Below are positions 1 through 5,738 of a stretch of DNA of 6,725 nt, one piece after another. The notes beneath the pieces are model-generated. The model saw only the letters and a program-made list of their open reading frames with translations. It had not been told where the DNA came from and made no database searches. This DNA comes from an uncultured Polymorphobacter sp. (lineage in GTDB: Bacteria > Pseudomonadota > Alphaproteobacteria > Sphingomonadales > Sphingomonadaceae), in the NCBI GenBank assembly GCA_937894055.1, contig CALDHQ010000215.1, positions 1 to 6,725 of the forward strand, read 5' to 3'. Within the stretch, counting starts at the first letter, position 1, and every line of letters starts with the position of its first letter. A program made the translations under genes and the position numbers.

Positions 1-18
1 CGCTGACGGGTGGGCGTG

Positions 19-47
19 TCCCTCGACTTCGCTCGGGATGAGCGGGG
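19..47. repeat. Short imperfect palindromic intergenic repeat, sphingomonad-like
   Basis: The core TCCCTCGACTTCGCTCGGGA (19-38) is an imperfect inverted repeat: bases 22-26 can pair with 33-37 around a six-base loop, and read on the minus strand TCCC/GGGA pair with a two-base bulge. It lies 21 bases beyond the stop codon of the catalase-like gene, so its minus-strand transcript would form a hairpin in the 3' untranslated region. From general familiarity, sequences of the type CCCTCGACTTCGCTCGGGATGAG recur in intergenic regions of sphingomonad genomes. Only one copy is in this window, so repetitiveness is not shown here. There is no T-run after the hairpin on the minus strand, so a rho-independent terminator is not supported. 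Confidence 0.5.
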
Positions 48-67
48 TTGGGTTCAGGCACAGCCGC

Positions 68-1246
68 CTAGTCGAACGTCTCGCTGCCGTCGGGTTCGTA
101 GTGCGCGACGTGGTTCATCGCTTGCCGGTAGCGCGACAGTTCCTGATACATGCGGCGGCGTGCCCGGCTCTGGTTGCCGAGCGGGCGGTTGGCGATGTGG
201 GCGTGCCACGGGTTGTACGACAGGCGCTTGGCGAATTCGAACTGTGCCGGCTGGTCGAAATGCTGCGCCGGAATCTTCAGGATGGCGGCGGGGATCAGCG
301 GCGATTTGCGGTATGACCAGCGCACCCCGGCGTTTTCGATCGGCATCGCATGTGCGTCGGTTTGCAGCTGCAGGAACAGGTCGAATTCGACCGGCTGTGC
401 GTCGAGCGTGCGCTGCATGTTCTGCCGCAGGTAATTATCATCAGGGTCGAACGGCAGCCCCGGGACGTGCATGTCGACCTGCTGGCGCGGCCGGATTTCA
501 TATTTCATCGCCTGGCCGTCGCCCAGCAGATACGGCACGCACGAGTAATAGGTCGCGCCGAGCGGGTTGCGCTGCGTTTCGTTCCACAGGCTCTGCATGA
601 TGAAGTCGCGGATGTGGCTGTTGCGCGGGTCGAGGAAATACCACACCGGCATTTCGCGACGGCTCCAATATTGCAGCCGGGCGTTGTCGCGGGTGTTGCA
701 GGTGACGAACGTCGGGGTGACGACGGCGGTGAAGTCGTGCGTGAACTTCTCGTCATCCATCAGCTTTTCGCCGGGCACGCCCATCGCCTTGATCGAGATG
801 CTGCCGAAGCCGACGTCGTTGATATCGGGTTCGACATGCGGTCCCGGCCCAGAAAACCGCACCCACGCCGGAAAGCTGCGCGGCGTCGCGAAGATGCCGT
901 GGCGGCAGTGCGCCGGCAGGTCGTCGCGGATGACGAGTTCGGCGCGGACGATGCCGTGCGTCTTGGTATTGCCGCCGCGCTGCATGTCACCGGGCGCAAA
1001 GTCCTGCGCCAAGTGGCGGCGGATTTCGTCGATCATGCCCTGGCAGCTGGCCTCCTCGTCGGGGTCGGTGACTTCTTCGGCGAGTGCCAGATGTTCGTCG
1101 GGGCGCGGCAGGTTGATCGCCAACTGGGTCAGCGCCGCGACAGGTTCGCGGACCAGCGCGTTGAGCGCCGGGCGGAAAAACGGTTCGAAGCGGCGCTCCA
1201 GATGCAACACCGAAGTCAACGCGTCGTGCAGCGGCTTGAGGATCAT
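68..1246 (-). CDS. Catalase-like haem protein (y4iL-like group)
   Basis: A 392-residue protein with a shortened catalase core, smaller than the roughly 480 or more residues of classical catalases. In order: THG with the candidate distal His97; VRFS at 129-132, matching catalase RFS; a beta segment DVGFGSISIKAMG (144-156); HDFTAVVTPTF (170-180); TYYS at 232-235 with Tyr233 as the likely haem-iron ligand; and a C-terminal NPWHAHIANRPLGNQSRARR segment (345-364) typical of y4iL-like catalases. No signal peptide or membrane segment is seen, so it is probably cytoplasmic. Aligned by eye on TPxF, Val176 replaces the distal Asn of true catalases. Family members may break down H2O2 or organic and fatty hydroperoxides; the substrate is unknown. 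The ATG at 1246 is chosen because AGGAGGT lies five bases upstream and the start overlaps the GMC stop codon (TAATG). The frame stays open upstream to 1441, but that extension lies inside the GMC gene. Confidence 0.87.
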   Translation of the reverse strand: MILKPLHDALTSVLHLERRFEPFFRPALNALVREPVAALTQLAINLPRPDEHLALAEEVTDPDEEASCQGMIDEIRRHLAQDFAPGDMQRGGNTKTHGIVRAELVIRDDLPAHCRHGIFATPRSFPAWVRFSGPGPHVEPDINDVGFGSISIKAMGVPGEKLMDDEKFTHDFTAVVTPTFVTCNTRDNARLQYWSRREMPVWYFLDPRNSHIRDFIMQSLWNETQRNPLGATYYSCVPYLLGDGQAMKYEIRPRQQVDMHVPGLPFDPDDNYLRQNMQRTLDAQPVEFDLFLQLQTDAHAMPIENAGVRWSYRKSPLIPAAILKIPAQHFDQPAQFEFAKRLSYNPWHAHIANRPLGNQSRARRRMYQELSRYRQAMNHVAHYEPDGSETFD

Positions 1247-3123
1247 TACTGACCTCCTGCCGACTCCAATATCACATCTGCGGCCTTTTCGCCGATCATA
1301 TAGATGGCCGACACGATGAAATAGCCGGGGATGCGCGGGAAGACGCTGGCATCGACGACGCGCAAGCCCTGCACGCCGTGGACGCGGAAGTCGCTGCCCA
1401 GCACGCCGCCGGCATCGCGCGGCCCGATTGCAGCGCTGCACGAGGCGTGATGCCCCCAGGCATTGTCGCGAACCCAGTCGGCGAGCGCGGCGCCGCGCAC
1501 GTCATGGCCCGGCACCAGCTCCTCAGCGATGCGCCCGCGCTTGCGCATCGGCGCGGCAATCTCGCGTGCCAGTTCGACGCCGCGCACCGCAGCGGCAAGG
1601 TCGCGGCCGCCGGGGTCGCTGGTTTCGGTGAAATAGTTGAACTGGATCTGCGGCACGGCGCGCGGGTCGCTCGATGCCAGCCGCACGGTGCCGGCGCGGT
1701 TGGCGGTGTGCGCGAGCAGCACTGCCCAAGTCAGGCAGTCATGCTCGGTCGCCACCAGTCGTGAATAGCCGGGAAAATAGCCCTGAAATCGCGCCAGTAG
1801 CCCCATCAGGAAGATATCGGGAACCGGCTTGTCGGGGTGTGAACGCCGAGTGACCGCAAGCGACACGCCGTTCGAGCCATACATGCCGCGACCATGGCGC
1901 CGCCATTCGGCGAACAGCGCGTCATTGCGGGTGAAGGTCGCGCCCTTGAGCGCCGCCCAGGGCTTCGCCATGCGGTTGACGACACCGACTTCGTAGCGGT
2001 CCTGCAGGTTGCGTCCGACGCCGGGCAGATCGACGCGACAGGCGATGCCGTGCGCCGCCAGTTCGCCGCGCGGGCCGATGCCCGACAGCATCAGCAGCTG
2101 CGGCGTGTTGAAGGCGCCGCCCGCCAGAATGACTTCGCGTGCCGCAAATGCCTGCCGCGTTGCGGCGGCTTCGCCATGCGGTGCAGGGTGCGCGGCGTAC
2201 AGACGTTGCCCTTTGAGATATTCGACGCCGATGGCGCGGTCGTCGGCATCGAACAGCACGCGCGTCACCAGCGCGTCGAGCTCGATGTACAGCCGGTCGG
2301 GGAAGCGGCGCTGGATATCGAGCAGGCGTTCGCGGGTGCCGCGCCGGCTGTTCGACTTCGCCGAAATCGGGCCGTACCAGATGCCTTCGCGGGCGTTGAC
2401 GCGGACGTCGTTGGGGTCGCCCTTGCCGATCAGCAGCCGCCACAGCCCGGCGATGATCGCCTTGATGCGGAAGCGCGACAGTTCGTCGAACGCGGCGCGC
2501 GCGCTGAGCAGCATCGCCGACAGCATGGCGCGGTCGCGCATCGCCTCGGTCGGCATCGCGACCTGCGTGTCGAGCCAGCCGTCGAAGCCGTGACCGGTCG
2601 GGTTCCAGCCGGTGCGGCGGTAAATCCAGCGCCAGATGCGGCGGTGGTTGCAGCGTTCGACGCGCTGCCAGTAACGCTGCATGTTGGCCGCCGACCATGA
2701 CGCATCGCCGGTCACCTCGGCAATCGCGTCCCAGTCCTGCGCGTTGGGCGCCATGAATATCATGGCGTTGTGCGCGGTGCAGCCGCCGAGTGCGGCAGCG
2801 CGCGGATAGAGGATGTGGCCGTCGGCCATGCGCTTGGGGTCGCGTGCGGCCTCAGCAGGGTCGGCGTGGTGGTCGACGCCGAAGTTCCATGCCATCGCGG
2901 CGTTTTCGGACGACTGCGCGTGGAACGCCGGCACCTGATAGTCTTCGGGCATGCCCGGCGCGGCGCTGGCGACGGGGTCGCCGCCGGCTTCGAGCACCAG
3001 CACGCGCATGCCGGCTTCGGCCAGCCGTGCCGCCACCGTGCCGCCGCCGGCACCCGAGCCGACGACGATATAGTCCGGCCGATAACCTTTAGAGTCCAAG
3101 GTGTCGGCGGCTGCTGCGGTCAC
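1246..3123 (-). CDS. GMC-family FAD-dependent oxidoreductase
   Basis: A 625-residue flavoprotein of the glucose-methanol-choline family, which oxidises alcohols or related CH-OH groups. The Rossmann motif GSGAGG (22-27) binds ADP, and Glu45 in VLVLEAGGD ends the second strand. GGCTAHNAMIFMAP (113-126) closely resembles the choline oxidase segment whose His binds FAD covalently, so His118 is a predicted 8-alpha-histidyl-FAD site. The second GMC signature is GGAFNTPQLLMLSGIG (335-350). The C-terminal block has WGHHASC, with His559 the likely catalytic base, and VHGVQGLRVVDASVFP (581-596). The usual second catalytic His/Asn appears to be Phe602. No Tat or Sec signal is visible, so it is likely cytoplasmic. 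The start is GTG at 3123, which forms a four-base GTGA overlap with the cytochrome stop codon; only a weak purine stretch precedes it, so translation probably depends on coupling. The substrate and electron acceptor (O2, quinone or cytochrome) are unknown; names such as choline dehydrogenase would be over-annotation. Confidence 0.93.
   Translation of the reverse strand: MTAAAADTLDSKGYRPDYIVVGSGAGGGTVAARLAEAGMRVLVLEAGGDPVASAAPGMPEDYQVPAFHAQSSENAAMAWNFGVDHHADPAEAARDPKRMADGHILYPRAAALGGCTAHNAMIFMAPNAQDWDAIAEVTGDASWSAANMQRYWQRVERCNHRRIWRWIYRRTGWNPTGHGFDGWLDTQVAMPTEAMRDRAMLSAMLLSARAAFDELSRFRIKAIIAGLWRLLIGKGDPNDVRVNAREGIWYGPISAKSNSRRGTRERLLDIQRRFPDRLYIELDALVTRVLFDADDRAIGVEYLKGQRLYAAHPAPHGEAAATRQAFAAREVILAGGAFNTPQLLMLSGIGPRGELAAHGIACRVDLPGVGRNLQDRYEVGVVNRMAKPWAALKGATFTRNDALFAEWRRHGRGMYGSNGVSLAVTRRSHPDKPVPDIFLMGLLARFQGYFPGYSRLVATEHDCLTWAVLLAHTANRAGTVRLASSDPRAVPQIQFNYFTETSDPGGRDLAAAVRGVELAREIAAPMRKRGRIAEELVPGHDVRGAALADWVRDNAWGHHASCSAAIGPRDAGGVLGSDFRVHGVQGLRVVDASVFPRIPGYFIVSAIYMIGEKAADVILESAGGQ
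1252..1258 (-). promoter_or_regulatory. Strong ribosome binding site for the catalase-like gene
   Basis: AGGAGGT on the minus strand, five bases before the ATG at 1246, is a near-perfect Shine-Dalgarno sequence. It is embedded in the last codons of the GMC gene (Ala-Gly-Gly-Gln-stop). It fixes the start at 1246 and suggests the last cistron is translated well on its own as well as by coupling. Confidence 0.85.
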
Positions 3124-5609
3124 AACGTCTTCAGATACTCGACCAGCGCCAGCTTGTCGGCTTCGGCAAGCACCGGCTCGGTGCCGAAGGCGCGTTCGTC
3201 GGCGGTCAGCCCGGCCTGGTCGTTGAACTTCGCGGTGCCGAAATAGTGCCCGCGGTTGACGACGAAGTCGGGGCATTTGCTCAGCCGCAGCATCGGCGCC
3301 GCAAGGTTGGCAAAGTGCGCGCGCAGCTCGGCGTCGGTGGCGTTCTTCGGCTGCTTCGCCATGTCGACCTTGATGCGTACCAGCAGGTCGAGCAACCGGT
3401 CATAGTGGCGCGCGATGTCGGCCGGGTTCTTCGATTCTGCCAGCGGCTGCAGGTTCGCCAGCAGGTTGACCGGCACGCCGGCGGGGATCGGCCCGAGGCT
3501 GACGTCGCCATTGGCGTCGATCAGGTGCGGCGCGGCCTTGGCGGCAGCGGCGTCATGCTTGCGGATGAACTCGGGCACATAGCCGCGCGGGATGAAGATC
3601 CAGCTGCGCGTCGTCGTCCGGTCGATGGTGCCATCGACCTTGTCGCCGAGCACCGCGTCCATCTCACGCTTTTCGGGCCACAGCATCTGGCGGATCGCCG
3701 CGTCGTACATCGCCATGCGGCCCTTGACCGACGGGTCCTGGTTGAACGGCCCGACGCTGTTGTTGAGCAGGTACGGCGCCGAGGTCCACAGCGACACCAA
3801 GGTCGGTGGCCGCGTATAGCCGCGCCCGTCGCCGGCCAGCGCATAGGCCGAGCGTGCGCCGGTGATCGGATTGGCGATGGTGACCGAACCCACTGCCGGC
3901 AGCGACTTGTAGGTCGATGCCGAAAAGTCGTTCCAGATGTTGCCGCCGATGGCGTTCGACGCCAGCGGGCTGCAGACGTTGGTGCGCAGGAGAGTCGCGG
4001 GGATACGGACTTCGGTCGAGAAGTAGTTACCCTGCTTGAAGTCCGGTGCGGCGACGATGCTGCGCATCTGCGCCTTGTACGCCGGCGTCTGCGTGAACGC
4101 CCACCACGCCTTGAAGCGGTCGAGATATTGCGGTCCACCGCCACCAAGCCGTGCATTGGCGGGCGGTACCGGCCCCTTGCTCGAATGGCAGCGCGCGCAG
4201 GTGTCGGCAAAGGCGTTGCGGCCGCGTTCGAGCGTTGCAGCATCAGCCGTCAGATAGGCGCTGCCACCGGGCGCTGCCGACAGGTCATCGGGGCGCCCGG
4301 CCTTGAGGAAGAACAGCGCGGTGTTCGGTGTGCCGTTCTGCGTCGCGCGCCAGTAGGCCGAATTGGCATTGGCGGACTTGATGGTGATCGGCGTGATCGG
4401 CTTGCCGCCGACGACGGGGTTGAAGTGGCGCAGCCATTCTTCCGAATACAGACCGATGTTGAGATAGACGCGGTTCAAGGCGCCGAGTGCGCCGACCGAG
4501 TCCGAGCCGTCCTTGAGGACGTGCGGCGTGTAGACGGTGTCGGGTGCCTTGAAGAAGCGCGTCAGCGGCCCGGTCTTGACGAAGTCGTTGAACTGCTTGT
4601 TGTCGCGCTCGCCGCCCTTGAGCGTTTCCTGGCCGACATGCAGCGCGTTTTCGAGCCGTTCGGGCAGGTTGTAGATGGCGTTCATCGTGCGCGGGTTGTT
4701 GATGTTGTCGGTCGATACCAGCGAGGTATCCATCGCCCCCGGCCGGAAGGTTTTCACCAGCTGGTACATGAAGTTCTTCGGGTTGGCCTCGACCATGAAC
4801 AGCCGGTCGACCCACATGTACTGCGCGCCGACGGTCGAATTGAGGTTCTCCCATTTCGGGTGCGCGGGGTCGGCGGGCGGATTGATCGGGCTGGGGCCGA
4901 CATGGCAGAAGCCGCAGCTCATGCCGACGCGGAACGGCCGCACCAGCTTGGCGTCGTTGTAATAGGTCGGGTCGTTGTAATAGCGGTCGGCGTCCCAGCG
5001 CGCCTTGGCCTTGGCATCGAAATCGGGGTTGGGGAACAGCCGCAGCCCGACAATGCCGGTGGGTTCGCCGTAGTAGGAGCCGACCGGCAATACGCTGCCA
5101 TCGTCGAACTTGGTGCCGCGCGCGCCGATCTTGACGCCGGGGTACTTCTTCTCATCGGCAAACGGATCGGCGGGGCAGTCGGCGCTGCGCTGGTCGATGT
5201 AGAGGCCGAAATGCTTGGGGTCGGGCGCGGCGGCGGGGGTGAAGCACGGCTCGTTGATCAGCCCGAGATATTGCCAGCGCTGTTCGCGGCCATGCGGGGT
5301 GCCGGGGCGGCCGGCGACGATCTTGAGCAAGTCGAAGCCGCCGAATGTCGGCTTCGACATGGTGTCCCAGAACCGGTCGTTGCCGCCGGTCCAGACGTTC
5401 CACATGTTGCGGCCCTTGACCTCGGCTTCGTTGAGCTCGACGCCGTTATCCATCGCCTTGAAATAGTCTTCGGCGGCCTGTTTGAAATGTGCGTCGGAAA
5501 CGCCGGCCTGCGTGGCTTCATCCTCGACGGCCTTCTTGCAGCCGCTGGCCGCAAGTCCGGTCGCGATGACCAGCGCCAAAGTCAAAGACCCCCGTGAAAT
5601 CTGCTGCAT
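3120..5609 (-). CDS. Two-haem cytochrome c lipoprotein
   Basis: An 829-residue exported cytochrome. The N-terminus has a short basic start, a hydrophobic stretch (9-20) and a lipobox ASGC ending at Cys24, followed by Lys-Lys and no Asp at +2, which fits an outer-membrane lipoprotein facing the periplasm. Two c-type haem sites are present: CGFCH (232-236), preceded by FRVGMS, and CARCH (471-475), followed by SSKGP. Around 600-620, GYTRPPTLVSLWTSAPYLLNNS resembles the RPPSL...APYLHNGSVP block seen in cytochrome c peroxidase-like and rubber-oxygenase (RoxA)-like two-haem proteins, but with PYLLNNS for PYLHNGS. The C-terminus ends ALVEYLKTL, a common cytochrome c helix. Four further cysteines (121, 145, 546, 779) could form disulfides. 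The role may be electron transfer, peroxidase or RoxA-like oxygenase activity; the sequence does not decide. The ATG at 5609 is chosen because GGGAGGA lies eight bases upstream and it starts the signal peptide directly. It is the first gene of the coupled trio. Confidence 0.9.
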   Translation of the reverse strand: MQQISRGSLTLALVIATGLAASGCKKAVEDEATQAGVSDAHFKQAAEDYFKAMDNGVELNEAEVKGRNMWNVWTGGNDRFWDTMSKPTFGGFDLLKIVAGRPGTPHGREQRWQYLGLINEPCFTPAAAPDPKHFGLYIDQRSADCPADPFADEKKYPGVKIGARGTKFDDGSVLPVGSYYGEPTGIVGLRLFPNPDFDAKAKARWDADRYYNDPTYYNDAKLVRPFRVGMSCGFCHVGPSPINPPADPAHPKWENLNSTVGAQYMWVDRLFMVEANPKNFMYQLVKTFRPGAMDTSLVSTDNINNPRTMNAIYNLPERLENALHVGQETLKGGERDNKQFNDFVKTGPLTRFFKAPDTVYTPHVLKDGSDSVGALGALNRVYLNIGLYSEEWLRHFNPVVGGKPITPITIKSANANSAYWRATQNGTPNTALFFLKAGRPDDLSAAPGGSAYLTADAATLERGRNAFADTCARCHSSKGPVPPANARLGGGGPQYLDRFKAWWAFTQTPAYKAQMRSIVAAPDFKQGNYFSTEVRIPATLLRTNVCSPLASNAIGGNIWNDFSASTYKSLPAVGSVTIANPITGARSAYALAGDGRGYTRPPTLVSLWTSAPYLLNNSVGPFNQDPSVKGRMAMYDAAIRQMLWPEKREMDAVLGDKVDGTIDRTTTRSWIFIPRGYVPEFIRKHDAAAAKAAPHLIDANGDVSLGPIPAGVPVNLLANLQPLAESKNPADIARHYDRLLDLLVRIKVDMAKQPKNATDAELRAHFANLAAPMLRLSKCPDFVVNRGHYFGTAKFNDQAGLTADERAFGTEPVLAEADKLALVEYLKTL
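4953..4983. repeat. Internal 13-base direct repeat within the cytochrome gene
   Basis: GTCGTTGTAATAG occurs at 4953-4965 and again at 4971-4983, 18 bases (six codons) apart. On the coding strand it gives YYND at residues 210-213 and again at 216-219, just before the first haem site. It looks like a small in-frame duplication or a short structural repeat and is probably minor. Confidence 0.7.
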
Positions 5610-5738
5610 GACGCCGGTCCTCCCACCCAAGACAAGACAAAGCACGCGACCAACCGGCGATTTCACGCCTTCGCAACAGGATTGCGCGCGGCACGCGCGG
5701 GCGTCAAGGGCGCTGTGCGTGCGCGGTGGTGCAGGGTG
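5610..5738 (-). other. Intergenic gap between monooxygenase and cytochrome genes
   Basis: 129 non-coding bases. They hold a CGCGCG-GCA-CGCGCG hairpin (5685-5699; six base pairs, three-base loop) without a T-run, and a TTGTCTTGTCTTGGG stretch (minus strand, about 5626-5640) shortly before the cytochrome ribosome binding site. The gap is long enough to hold a promoter for the trio, but no clear -35/-10 pair is seen, so whether the monooxygenase gene is co-transcribed stays open. Confidence 0.45.
5618..5624 (-). promoter_or_regulatory. Ribosome binding site for the cytochrome gene
   Basis: GGGAGGA on the minus strand lies eight bases before the ATG at 5609. It decides this start over the upstream in-frame ATG at 5666, which would put 19 unlikely residues in front of a well-formed lipoprotein signal peptide. 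Confidence 0.8.

Noticed and set aside
350..1252. A 300-codon open frame on the plus strand opposite the catalase-like gene
   Set aside because: Same shadow effect. The opposite strand encodes a recognisable catalase-like protein over the same bases.
1247..1441. Longer N-terminus for the catalase-like protein, starting at 1441
   Set aside because: The 65 extra residues are Arg-rich, lie wholly inside the conserved C-terminal part of the GMC gene, and the AGGAGGT site marks 1246 as the start.
1246..3123. Naming the GMC gene betA or choline dehydrogenase/oxidase
   Set aside because: Only the flavin-binding segment resembles choline oxidase. The active-site C-terminal segment differs, there is an extra region at about residues 160-260, and no betaine genes are nearby.
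3124..3276. Longer N-terminus for the GMC protein, starting at 3276
   Set aside because: The extra 51 residues are Arg-rich, overlap the end of the cytochrome gene and precede a normal Rossmann start; the GTGA overlap at 3120-3123 is the more natural junction.
3246..5597. A 783-codon open frame on the plus strand opposite the cytochrome gene
   Set aside because: It is a shadow of the high-GC coding strand. The translation is rich in Arg, Val, Ala and Asp without recognisable domains, while the opposite frame has haem motifs, a signal peptide and a ribosome binding site.
3120..5609. Naming the cytochrome roxA (rubber oxygenase)
   Set aside because: The resemblance is limited to the two haem sites and a degenerate APYLHNGS block. 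The length differs and RoxA is secreted, not a lipoprotein.
5679..5707. Promoter with -35 TTGACG (5707-5702) and a -10 near CAATCC (5684-5679)
   Set aside because: The -35 is good and a 17-base spacer is possible, but the -10 matches the consensus poorly and the hairpin fills the spacer. Not strong enough to annotate.
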